Shown here in pieces: positions 26,005 through 33,710 of a DNA stretch of 41,883 bases (position 1 is the stretch's first letter; the number at the start of each line of letters is the position of its first letter). The notes under the pieces are model-generated. The model made no database searches, had not been told where the DNA came from, and saw nothing but the letters and a program-made list of their open reading frames with translations. The stretch comes from Halieaceae bacterium UBA5085 (GTDB lineage Bacteria; Pseudomonadota; Gammaproteobacteria; Pseudomonadales; Halieaceae), in assembly GCA_002414665.1 (NCBI GenBank), contig DIAF01000034.1:115556-157438 (forward strand). The letters run 5' to 3'. Position numbers and translations under genes: made by a program.

Positions 26005-27360
26005 GTGCCCATCAGCGTCCTGCAAAGCCCCTGGTTGCTGCCCGCACTTGGTATCCTCGGCGGGCTTACCGCCGGGTTGATAGCGGCGCTGATCTGGCGC
26101 TTGCGCCTGCACCAGCAACATGCGGCCACCCAGGCGCAGGCGCTGCAACAAGTCACCGACCGCTACCAGAGCCTGCGCAGCGAGTACGATCGCCTGCTTG
26201 CCCGGCAACGGGAGCAGGCACGCCAGCACGCCGACCAGCTGCGCATGCTGAACGAAAACCGTGAGCTGCTGAAGCTTGAGTTCGAGCATCTCGCACAGCG
26301 GATTTTCGAGGCCCGCGGGCGCCAGTTCACGGACAACAGCAAGGAGGCCCTGGGTCAACTGCTGCAGCCGTTTCGCGAGCAGATCAGCAGCTTCCAGCAG
26401 CGCATCGACCGCGTCCACGCGGAGTCCCTGCAAGGCCAGGCCACACTGGGAGCGGAGCTGCGCAAGGTGCTGGAGATCGGCCTCGCCATGAGTGAACAGG
26501 CGAGCAATCTTGCCGCCGCTCTCAAGGGGGACAAGAAAACCACCGGAAACTGGGGCGAGGCGCAACTGGAGCGCACCCTGGAGCAAGCAGGCCTGCTGCC
26601 TGGGGAGCACTATGTTACGCAGGCGGCGATGCGGGACGAGCAGGGCCGCCGGCGCCTGCCCGACGCGCTGATCCTGCTGCCCGGAAAGCGCCACCTGGTG
26701 ATCGACAGCAAAGTGTCGCTGGTGGACTATGAAGCTGCGCTGGCGGCAGACAACGAGGTGCAGCGTGACGCCCGGCTCGAGGCCCACGGACGGGCGATTC
26801 GACAGCATATCGACGATCTGGCTGGCAAGGAGTACGCCAACCTGCCGGGGCTGGGCAGCCCCGACTTCGTACTGATGTTCATGCCCATTGAGCCGGCCTG
26901 GATCGAAGCAATGCGCCAGGACCGCGATCTGTTTGCCTATGGTTACCAGCGCGGTGTGGTGCTGGTATCACACAGTACACTGATGCCGGTGCTACGCACG
27001 GTCGCCAACCTCTGGATCGTGGAGCGCAGCAACCGCGAAGCGCAGGAAATCAGCCGCAGCGCCGGCGATGTGTACAATCAGGTGTGCACCGTGGCTGAAC
27101 GCCTGCAACGGCTCGGCAATACCCTGCAGACGGCGGCCAACCAGTACAACAGCACCGTGCTTGGTCTCAGCGGGCGGCAAGGTCTCGCGGGCAAGGTCGA
27201 TCGCTTCCAGCACCTCTCCACAGCGACCAGCAAGCAGATGCCCACCCTGGAACCTCTGCATCTGGACATTGATGTCGACCGGCTCAGCGCGGTTGACCGC
27301 AGCCCCGATCGTGCCGAGACACCCGCAGCCGACACCGGCGACGACGAGCGCGCGCCGTAA
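26005..27360 (+). CDS. rmuC: DNA recombination protein RmuC
   Basis: 451 aa with GTG start, 6 bases after glyS. A membrane segment at about 9-31 is followed by a long coiled coil (about 35-185) and the RmuC nuclease-like domain: GDKKTTGNWGEAQLERTLEQ, the block RRLPDALILLPGKRHLVIDS with KVSLVDYEAAL, and FMPIEPAWIEAM. In E. coli the protein limits inversion at short inverted repeats; its fold resembles restriction endonucleases, and the acidic-lysine pattern DSKVS is kept. The acidic tail is variable. Its stop directly abuts the convergent unknown gene. Confidence 0.94.
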   Translation: MPISVLQSPWLLPALGILGGLTAGLIAALIWRLRLHQQHAATQAQALQQVTDRYQSLRSEYDRLLARQREQARQHADQLRMLNENRELLKLEFEHLAQRIFEARGRQFTDNSKEALGQLLQPFREQISSFQQRIDRVHAESLQGQATLGAELRKVLEIGLAMSEQASNLAAALKGDKKTTGNWGEAQLERTLEQAGLLPGEHYVTQAAMRDEQGRRRLPDALILLPGKRHLVIDSKVSLVDYEAALAADNEVQRDARLEAHGRAIRQHIDDLAGKEYANLPGLGSPDFVLMFMPIEPAWIEAMRQDRDLFAYGYQRGVVLVSHSTLMPVLRTVANLWIVERSNREAQEISRSAGDVYNQVCTVAERLQRLGNTLQTAANQYNSTVLGLSGRQGLAGKVDRFQHLSTATSKQMPTLEPLHLDIDVDRLSAVDRSPDRAETPAADTGDDERAP

Positions 27361-27696
27361 TCAGGCAGCGTCGTCGGCCGGGCGTCGTTCACCATCCCGG
27401 GCCACCATGCGGATGGTCCGCTGGCAGGTTTCCAGCCAGGTTGTCGCGGGTTCCGTCTTCAAAACCCGGACACAACCCCGTTCGGTGACACAGGCAATAC
27501 TGGTTTTGTTCGGTGTCCAGTCACCTTCCGACAAACGTGGCTTGCGCTTGCTGTAGAACCAAAGCCCGCGTCGATCCTGCATGACGTAACGTGCCTCCTC
27601 AGGCAAGAACACTTTGCGGCCGTCAATGACGGCAAAAACTTCTAGGTCATCCCGCTGGCTGGATCCCAGCGTGGCCGTGGGTGTAATGGTAAACAT
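27361..27696 (-). CDS. Hypothetical protein, 111 aa
   Basis: Not recognised. Soluble, mixed composition, no signal peptide or helix. Readable segments are VFAVIDGRKVFLPEEARYVM, LWFYSKRKPRLSEGDWTPNK and IACVTERGCVRVLK, perhaps a small beta-barrel fold. Cysteines at about 70, 76 and 91 do not form a standard zinc motif. I take it as a real gene: GGGGG lies 5 bases before the ATG, a good sigma-70 promoter lies at 27816-27844, and the frame ends exactly at the rmuC stop. The palindrome in the promoter spacer suggests its own repressor. Confidence 0.7.
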   Translation of the reverse strand: MFTITPTATLGSSQRDDLEVFAVIDGRKVFLPEEARYVMQDRRGLWFYSKRKPRLSEGDWTPNKTSIACVTERGCVRVLKTEPATTWLETCQRTIRMVARDGERRPADDAA

Positions 27697-27791
27697 GGCT
27701 GCCCCCTGGTATTCACAGATATCCTTTCCGACGCTGCAGGATCAACCAACCGTCTCCCCGAGCCTGTCTGGCCGAGCCTGTCCGGCAGCGC

Positions 27792-27809
27792 CGCTGCGCA
27801 TTCGCAGCG
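27792..27809 (-). repeat. Hairpin at the predicted 5' end of the unknown gene's mRNA
   Basis: CGCTGCG-CATT-CGCAGCG, a perfect 7-bp stem with a 4-base loop. It starts where transcription from the promoter at 27816-27844 would begin, so it could stabilise the mRNA 5' end. Confidence 0.5.
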
Positions 27810-27815
27810 CGCTCA

Positions 27816-27844
27816 GTTATAGGCAGGCAGCCGCTGCCTGACAA
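27816..27844 (-). promoter_or_regulatory. Sigma-70 promoter with perfect palindrome in the spacer
   Basis: On the minus strand, TTGTCA (27844-27839), a 17-base spacer, and TATAAC (27821-27816). The perfect palindrome CAGGCAGC-C-GCTGCCTG at 27824-27840 fills the spacer and touches the -35 box, the ideal place for a repressor. It drives the gene at 27361-27696 with a leader of about 112 bases. Confidence 0.65.
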
Positions 27845-27956
27845 TGCCGGGAAAAGCATTATTGGGTGTTAATTGGAAAAAAGTGTCGTTTTTGACCCAA
27901 AATTTTACGTTACAGCTGATTTTTGTGGCGATTTTTGGGGCATTATTCGCCATTTT

Positions 27957-27974
27957 TTTACAGACCCGTGTAAA
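27957..27974. repeat. Inverted repeat TTTACA-N6-TGTAAA
   Basis: Perfect 6-bp arms with 6 bases between, at the edge of the A/T-rich tract. The form is that of a dimeric regulator site; no identity can be assigned. Confidence 0.4.
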
Positions 27975-27992
27975 CCGGCAGCCGCCTGCCAG
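27975..27992 (-). terminator. Possible terminator of the chp-like operon
   Basis: On the minus strand, CTGGCAG-GCGG-CTGCCGG pairs over 7 positions with one G-T, followed by TTT and then mixed sequence. It lies 17 bases after the last stop of the operon. The weak T-run keeps confidence low. Confidence 0.35.
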
Positions 27993-28008
27993 GGGCTGTA
28001 ACGGCCAG

Positions 28009-28395
28009 TCAGGGCACCGGGGAAAGGCCGGACTCAGCTGCGAGCATATCAGGCACCAGGCACTGCCTGCCCTCTATCCACGCCGGGGTACCGCCCGCTG
28101 CTGGCGCCGCATCGTCCGCAATATCGTCTGCCGACAGCGGGCGGTAGACCACCGGCTCCGGGGCCAGCGGCAGTGCCCAGAAAGGGATGTTGATACCCAG
28201 CAACACGGCGAAAGCCCGGGCCGCCGGGGTAGGGCGCAGCACGGGAATCCGGGCTTCTCGCCAGAGCAGCGTGGCGCTTGCCTCATCACTCACCACCACG
28301 ATTTCCGCGAGGCCGTTCAGCGGCACCAGCCAGGTGGCGCCATCGGCGCAGGGAAGCAGTACAGCGGGCACGGTGTTTGCCACCTGCGTCTCCAT
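28009..28395 (-). CDS. Short CheW-like protein (ChpC-like)
   Basis: 128 aa, shorter than a typical CheW at about 160. The opening VPAVLLPCADGATWLVPLNG, then LAEIVVVSD, looks like the first strands of a CheW fold. It continues with RIPVLRP and GINIPFWALPLAP, a tryptophan-containing block seen in CheW-like partners such as ChpC. Position supports the call: last gene of the operon, one base after the CheA hybrid's stop. It would link receptor and kinase or tune the array. No good ribosome site of its own, so it is probably translated by coupling. Confidence 0.6.
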   Translation of the reverse strand: METQVANTVPAVLLPCADGATWLVPLNGLAEIVVVSDEASATLLWREARIPVLRPTPAARAFAVLLGINIPFWALPLAPEPVVYRPLSADDIADDAAPAAGGTPAWIEGRQCLVPDMLAAESGLSPVP

Positions 28396-28396
28396 A

Positions 28397-31300
28397 TCAG
28401 GACAGGCGCAGGGGATAACCGGTCAACTCCGCAATCTGCTCCACCAGCAGCGGGAAGTTGAACGGTTTGCCCATGTAGCCGCTGCAACCAGCCTGTTCGG
28501 CGAGCGCGCGGTGCTTGGGCCCCGTCCGCGAGGTGACCATGATCACCGGGATGGACTGCAGGCGCGGGGACCGGCGAATCTCGCGCAGGGTCTGGATCCC
28601 GTCTTTCAGCGGCATTTCAATGTCCAGCAAAATGACATCCGGAAGGCGGTGTATGCCTGCCAGAAGCTCCATGGCGGCAAGCCCGTTTTCCGCAGTGACC
28701 GTCTCTACCCCGAGACTTTGCAGCTGGCTGGTCGCCACCATGCGCTGGGTGCGCGAATCGTCGACCACCATGACCAGCAGGTTGACGTCGGCCACCGGCT
28801 CCAGCGAGAGATCCGGCACAGGCTCAAGTGCCTGGCGGCTGACCAGAAGGTTCAGGTTAAGCGCGACAATGGCCCGCCCGTCCGCGCTGGTGGTTCCCCC
28901 CACGACCCAGGGCAGGTTGGCGAACTGGCTGCCCAGTGAGCGGATTACCAGTTCAAGGGCCTCTTCCACGCGATCCACGGCAATCGCCATATGGTGCTGT
29001 CCGGATCCGGCCACGATAACGGGGACGGTAGCGCCCCAGTTGTCGCGGTCGGGCAGGGGCACACCGGAACACAGGGCCGCCAGGTAGGAGGGCTGACAGC
29101 GGCGGCCCAGCAAGGGCAGATCCGTCTGGCCCTGAACCGCCTGCAGAAATTCATCCGCCGGCACATGCTCAACGCCGATCAGACCGTCAAAGGGTATCGC
29201 GTAAGCGGTATCCGCGACGGTCACCAGCAGGGCACCGTTAACGCTGATGTTGGAGGGTATGCGAATGCGGAAAGTCGTGCCGCGACCGAGGTTGGACTCG
29301 ATCTCGATATCGCCCCCGATGCGTTGCAACTCTCCCATCACGATGTCCATGCCCACCCCGCGGCCGGAGATTTCGCTGATCCGCTCGGCGGTGGAGAACC
29401 CGCGGTGGAACACCAGGCGCTGGGCTTCGCGATCGGTGAGGTTATCCACATCGACGTCGAGACCTTTCTTGCGAGCCTGTTCCCGCATGCGCTGGGGGTC
29501 GATGCCGCGACCATCGTCGCTGAGCGATACCACATAATCAGAGCCCTGTTTGCGCACATCGATGCTGATCACACCCGTGTCCGACTTGCCGGCCGCAATG
29601 CGCTCCGCAGGGGCTTCGATACCGTGATCCAATGCGTTGCGCACCATGTGCTCGAGAATGATCTGGCAGCAGGCGTGGCTGTCGCGGTCGAGCTTGCCGG
29701 CTTCGCTGATCACCCGGAACATGACCGCCTTGCCCAGTTCCGCGCTGACCGTGCGCACGATGCGGCGCAGCCCGGGCATCAACCGTGAAACCGGTACCAC
29801 ACGCGCCGCACGGATCGACGATCCGAGGGAGGCGACCATACCGGCCTGCTGCTTCAGCAGCGCTTCTGCCGCCGAAGTGTGGCGCCCGGCCAGCCGCGCC
29901 AGCTCGTCGAGATCATCCACCGCTTCACGCAGAATGCTCGCGGCCTCGTGAATATCGGAGTATTGGTCCATTTCCAGGGCATCAAGCTCCGTATCCGGAC
30001 CGCTACGCCGGGTCGTGGCGCTGAGCAATGCACGATCAGAAATGCGCCCGATGTGCGTGCGCAGAGAGCCCAGCCGGCTCAACAGCTCGCCCGTCGCGCG
30101 CTTGCTCTGCAGGGTGCTCTGGGAAGCGCGAACACCGAGCTTCTGCACCTCGTTGCCCAGGTTGAGCAGGTAATCCAGGGCATCGGGGCTGATGCGGATC
30201 GTCTGTTGGGCACCCAGCGCCTGGGCTCCGGCGTCGGCAATCTTGCGATCTTCCTGGCGCTGGCCCGGTGCCAGCGGTTGCAGCTGCGGCGCGCCACCCG
30301 CCGTCGCGCTGGCGTCACCTGCGGCGGGCGGAGGTGCGTCCTGTTGCAGTGGAAGTTCACTGGCAACATCGTTACGCGTCTGCTGGATATGCTCATAGCC
30401 GCGCACCGTTGCATCCAGCCAGGCATTGATGATGCGAAAATAGTGCGCTTCGCCGCCGGCCTCGCAGGGCAGCCGGTCGAGCAGGGTTTCGAAATTGTGA
30501 ATGAGCGTGCCGTAACGCTGCAGGCCAACGCCCTTGGCTATTCCCTTCAGGGTATGCAGCACCCTCGAGACCTGCTTCGATGCTTCGCTTCCCGACGCCG
30601 CGGCGCCCGACGGAGCGCCGCCCGCAGTCTCTCGCTCCCAGGCACCGAGGCTGTCTTCGAGTTTCTCCAGCTCCGTACCGGCCTCCTCGATAAAGGCATC
30701 GAGAAAATCCTGGAACAGCTCGCTGCCGCCCCGGGTACTGAAGTTAAAGGTGATATCCCGCGGCACGCACCAGGAAAGTTCGTCTGCGTCCGCCTCAGCC
30801 AGCTCGGCGGCGGGCGGTGCGACGGCCGGAGCCAGCGGCGGCTCCGCTGGGGTCTGCGCTGCGATGGGTGCCGGCACGGGCGCGGGCAGGTCTGTAGTGT
30901 CCGGGGTTACTGGCGTCGCGGCTGGCGATACCTCAGGCGCAACGGACTCGACGGGCGCCTGCGACGCGTCATCCGCTGCCGTCTCGGCGACTTCCGGAAG
31001 GGTGGTCCCGATCACCTCAGGCGCGGCATCGGTCGCCTGCTCCTCGGGTGCGGCGGAAGCCTCCAGCGCAGCGGACAAATCGGCCTCATCGCGCTCGAGG
31101 GTGCTGGGCAGGGCTGGTGGCGGACCGAGGTTGAGTACATCGGCGCCAGCAAGGTGCGCGATTGCTTCATGGGTGCTGCGGTCAGCAGCGCCGCGCGCGT
31201 GACGCACGGCGATAAACTCGTGCCGTGGTGCATCCATGCGCCCTGAGCCAGCCTCCCCCGCACGCCCGCCGTAAATGCCGCTGGAATCACTGACCGAGGT

Positions 31301-31576
31301 CAACACGATCTCTTCCTCGATAAAGTCGGACAGGTCATCCGCGACCGCGCCACCCATCATATGACGCGCCCCCAACCGCGCTTCCTGGTCACTGAGATCC
31401 GCCGCTGGACGGCGCAGGCGATCGCCGGCTACGGCAAACAGCTTCTCCTCCGGCTCATCAAGGCGACGACTCAGCAGCCAACGCAGTGCATGCTCCCCCC
31501 ACTCCTCAAGCAGTGGCTGCGCCCAGGGTTCCCTGAGCAGCTCCTCGACGGTGGGCTCCTTTTGATTACCGTCCAT
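28397..31576 (-). CDS. CheA-type hybrid histidine kinase with C-terminal receiver (ChpA-like, C-terminal part)
   Basis: Kinase core of the chemosensory system, 1059 aa from the ATG at 31576, which has GGGGGAT 7 bases upstream; a TTG at 31594 is the other option. Order: N-terminal 150 residues without known domain; an Ala/Pro-rich linker (about 150-265); an Hpt domain at 280-410 with the phosphorylatable His341 in VLHTLKGIAKG; a dimerisation domain (about 460-600); an ATPase with N-box MVRNALDHGIE (644-654), G1 DDGRGID and G2 GRGVGMDIV; a CheW-like domain (about 770-920); and a receiver (about 935-1059) with VVDDSRTQ, phospho-Asp985 in VILLDIEMP and the final KPF. No P2 domain. Hpt plus core plus REC matches the C-terminal half of ChpA. 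Its start overlaps the upstream Hpt gene by 11 bases. Confidence 0.9.
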   Translation of the reverse strand: MDGNQKEPTVEELLREPWAQPLLEEWGEHALRWLLSRRLDEPEEKLFAVAGDRLRRPAADLSDQEARLGARHMMGGAVADDLSDFIEEEIVLTSVSDSSGIYGGRAGEAGSGRMDAPRHEFIAVRHARGAADRSTHEAIAHLAGADVLNLGPPPALPSTLERDEADLSAALEASAAPEEQATDAAPEVIGTTLPEVAETAADDASQAPVESVAPEVSPAATPVTPDTTDLPAPVPAPIAAQTPAEPPLAPAVAPPAAELAEADADELSWCVPRDITFNFSTRGGSELFQDFLDAFIEEAGTELEKLEDSLGAWERETAGGAPSGAAASGSEASKQVSRVLHTLKGIAKGVGLQRYGTLIHNFETLLDRLPCEAGGEAHYFRIINAWLDATVRGYEHIQQTRNDVASELPLQQDAPPPAAGDASATAGGAPQLQPLAPGQRQEDRKIADAGAQALGAQQTIRISPDALDYLLNLGNEVQKLGVRASQSTLQSKRATGELLSRLGSLRTHIGRISDRALLSATTRRSGPDTELDALEMDQYSDIHEAASILREAVDDLDELARLAGRHTSAAEALLKQQAGMVASLGSSIRAARVVPVSRLMPGLRRIVRTVSAELGKAVMFRVISEAGKLDRDSHACCQIILEHMVRNALDHGIEAPAERIAAGKSDTGVISIDVRKQGSDYVVSLSDDGRGIDPQRMREQARKKGLDVDVDNLTDREAQRLVFHRGFSTAERISEISGRGVGMDIVMGELQRIGGDIEIESNLGRGTTFRIRIPSNISVNGALLVTVADTAYAIPFDGLIGVEHVPADEFLQAVQGQTDLPLLGRRCQPSYLAALCSGVPLPDRDNWGATVPVIVAGSGQHHMAIAVDRVEEALELVIRSLGSQFANLPWVVGGTTSADGRAIVALNLNLLVSRQALEPVPDLSLEPVADVNLLVMVVDDSRTQRMVATSQLQSLGVETVTAENGLAAMELLAGIHRLPDVILLDIEMPLKDGIQTLREIRRSPRLQSIPVIMVTSRTGPKHRALAEQAGCSGYMGKPFNFPLLVEQIAELTGYPLRLS

Positions 31577-33710
31577 CGGCGATCCCCCGGCCAAGGTTCA
31601 TACAGCGATTGCGCAGTTCCCGCACGCGGGCTGCATCAAATTCTCCGGCACCGCCGCAGGTCGCGACCAATTCCGGCAATGCCTCAAGGACATCCTGCAG
31701 CAACACAGGCAGGGTCGCATCCAGCGGCTGCTGGCTTTCCAGAACCCGATCCAGCAGGTCCTGCACATCGCGGCCCAGGTCTCCCAGCGTGAACAGGCCC
31801 ACCGCGTTGCCATTGCCCTTGAAGGTGTGAAAGTGCCGGCGTATTTCCCGCAGACGCTCGTCCCGCGCCGGCGCTGCAATCCAGGCCGGCAGCTCGCTCT
31901 GCAGGCGGGCGATGATCTCCTCGGATTCCTCCAGGAACACCTCCCGGAAAGCCGCGGGAATGGTTTCAGCTCGCTCGGTCGCCGACGCGCCTTGCGCCTG
32001 TTCTGCTGAGTCCGCGGACTGCGCGCCCGAGGTCTCATCCGCAGGCGCCGGCTGCAGAAACGTCGCGGCCTGTTCCGCTGCGCAGAGCACATCATCGCCG
32101 GCAGAAGCAGGGTCGAGGCTCAATCGCTCGATATGCAGTGACAGCCACGCCAGCGCCCGGGCAAAGTGCATGGCAGCGGGCTCATCCGACGTCAACCGTT
32201 CGCGGGCCTCGGCGAGCCAGCGCCCCAGCTGCCCGGCGACCGCAGCCTCGCGCAGCATGCCCTGCAGCGACAGCGCGTCCTCCATGGTCAGAAGGTCGGC
32301 CGCAACAGCGCGCCGCAGGTCATCGTCGGCACCTTGCTGCAGCTGTTCCTGTAATTGGTTCAGGCGTTCACCGCTGGCCAGCAGCAGGGGCGCCAGTACG
32401 GCGAATGACGGCTCTGACGCAGGCTGCTCACCGCGCAGCAACACGCGGTTGGCGATGGCCAGTTGCGTATCCACCAGAGTTTGCGCGAGGGAAAGCACCG
32501 CCTGACGACAGCGTTCAGGTTCCTCGGCGAAGCGTCCCGCATACAGCTGCTCCAGAACGGCATCTGCACCCCGAAGATCCTCCGCAAGGAGCTCCTCCCC
32601 GGCAGCGATCAGCCGCAGGCGAATGGCCTGCAGCTCGGCAATGCTGTCTTCGGGCTGCGGCACGCGCCCGGTGGCGACCGCTTCCAGGTCAGCCTGCTCC
32701 AGGGCCTCAACCAGACGGGAAAGGCGCGCAGAAGCACCGCGCAATGCGGCCAGCAGGGCATCGTTGTGTATCAGGCCGCGCTGCGCATCGCGCAGGGTGT
32801 CCTCGGTAATGCCGAACACCTTCCACGCGTGAGCCACGTACAGCGGCTGCACAGGACAGGCTGCCATATAGTACAAAAGCTGCTGCACGTACGCCGGATA
32901 GTCCATCCGGGGGTCGACAGCGCTGCCGTGCTCCCGCGCATGTTTGACCATGAAGGCACCGGCTTTGAATATCTGCGCAATGCACTCATCTGGCTCCGCC
33001 AGCTCCGCTGCGAGCGCTTCACAGAGCGCCATAAGCAACAACCAGAATGGCTCCTGCACCGTGCCGGCGAGAAAGCCGTGCATCTTCTGCGCGATGCGCG
33101 CCAGGGTGCGCGCGCTCTCCGCGCCGGGCCGCGAGCCCAGCACACCCTTGGCGCCCTGCAGATAAGGCGCGAGCAACACATCAGCGCCGCGCCGGATAGC
33201 CTCTTCCGCCGGGCGCTGGCCGCCCCGGGTCACACCACAGTCACCGGCCACGGAACAGTGGAAAAACAGCGCCGCCGGGCGCGGCACTTCTCCGGCCCAG
33301 CGGCGCAGATCATTGACACAGGGCTCAAGGCCGCGGCCACTGTCGAGGCGCAGCTGTTCGACATGATCCAGGTAGGCAGGCAGCGTCTTGATAGCCCGCA
33401 TCAAGCCACCCATGACAAGATTGCGTCGCTCTGCCACCACATCACCCCGCAGCAGGCGCAGGAAACCACGCTCCATTTCCAGGGCCAGCATTTCCGCTTT
33501 GTGCAGCCGCAGGCTGCCCAGCGCAGCGGTGATGTGGTGCACCGACCAGAGGCAATGGAGCAGCGGTTCGCGGCGCTGTATGTCGCGACTGTAGTCGATC
33601 AGTGCCGCCTCGGCGGCGTCCAGAGAACCCTGCAGTGATGACCGCAGGCGTCCCAGATCTATCAGGTCGATGCCCTGGCGCGAGCTGGCGTGTGGCTGCA
33701 ACTCAGACAT
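31566..33710 (-). CDS. Hpt-domain protein (ChpA-like, N-terminal part)
   Basis: 714 aa, all-helical look, no membrane segment. The C-terminus holds one canonical Hpt domain with His near residue 628 in RRHFHTFKGNGNAVGLFTLG. The N-terminal 100 residues (LDAAEAALIDYSRDI through LHKAEMLALEMERGFL) resemble the inactive Hpt-like region at the start of Pseudomonas ChpA, here without a phosphorylatable His. The middle is probably made of further degenerate helical bundles. I read it as the N-terminal half of a ChpA-type kinase encoded by its own gene, sending phosphate to or from the kinase next door. It starts inside the end of the MCP gene (ATGTCTGA overlap) and ends inside the kinase start. Confidence 0.82.
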   Translation of the reverse strand: MSELQPHASSRQGIDLIDLGRLRSSLQGSLDAAEAALIDYSRDIQRREPLLHCLWSVHHITAALGSLRLHKAEMLALEMERGFLRLLRGDVVAERRNLVMGGLMRAIKTLPAYLDHVEQLRLDSGRGLEPCVNDLRRWAGEVPRPAALFFHCSVAGDCGVTRGGQRPAEEAIRRGADVLLAPYLQGAKGVLGSRPGAESARTLARIAQKMHGFLAGTVQEPFWLLLMALCEALAAELAEPDECIAQIFKAGAFMVKHAREHGSAVDPRMDYPAYVQQLLYYMAACPVQPLYVAHAWKVFGITEDTLRDAQRGLIHNDALLAALRGASARLSRLVEALEQADLEAVATGRVPQPEDSIAELQAIRLRLIAAGEELLAEDLRGADAVLEQLYAGRFAEEPERCRQAVLSLAQTLVDTQLAIANRVLLRGEQPASEPSFAVLAPLLLASGERLNQLQEQLQQGADDDLRRAVAADLLTMEDALSLQGMLREAAVAGQLGRWLAEARERLTSDEPAAMHFARALAWLSLHIERLSLDPASAGDDVLCAAEQAATFLQPAPADETSGAQSADSAEQAQGASATERAETIPAAFREVFLEESEEIIARLQSELPAWIAAPARDERLREIRRHFHTFKGNGNAVGLFTLGDLGRDVQDLLDRVLESQQPLDATLPVLLQDVLEALPELVATCGGAGEFDAARVRELRNRCMNLGRGIADGR

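Larger units (their letters stand above)
27697..28008. other. Intergenic region between the unknown gene and the chp-like operon
   Basis: 312 bases. From left to right: a leader with an 11-base direct repeat CCGAGCCTGTC (27758-27768 and 27772-27782, period 14); a hairpin at 27792-27809; the promoter and palindrome at 27816-27844; an A/T-rich tract from about 27856 to 27960 that contrasts sharply with its surroundings; an inverted repeat TTTACA-N6-TGTAAA at 27957-27974; and a hairpin at 27975-27992 that may end the chp-like operon. Confidence 0.65.

Noticed and set aside
25177..26808. 543-codon minus-strand frame opposite glyS and rmuC
   Set aside because: Crosses two certain genes on the other strand and has no recognisable domain.
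27339..27376. 8-bp inverted repeat CGACGACG/CGTCGTCG around the rmuC and unknown-gene stops as a terminator
   Set aside because: The loop is 22 bases, there is no T-run, and the repeat can arise from Asp codons at both C-termini.
27813..27953. Possible 46-aa peptide on the minus strand (ATG at 27953)
   Set aside because: No ribosome site, and its end runs through the promoter and palindrome at 27816-27844; more likely non-coding.
27844..28461. Plus-strand frame with a hydrophobic stretch (LQLIFVAIFGALFAIFLQ) in the A/T-rich island
   Set aside because: It continues antisense through the ChpC-like gene with no stop until 28461 and has no ribosome site; the hydrophobic run comes from T-rich DNA.
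29879..31246. Long open frame (455 codons) on the plus strand inside the CheA hybrid gene
   Set aside because: It lies wholly opposite a gene with intact Hpt, ATPase and receiver motifs; its translation is rich in Arg/Gly/Leu without motifs and has no ribosome site. GC-rich shadow.
32463..33638. 391-codon plus-strand frame opposite the Hpt gene
   Set aside because: Shadow; the minus-strand frame has the Hpt motif and fits the operon with overlaps on both sides.
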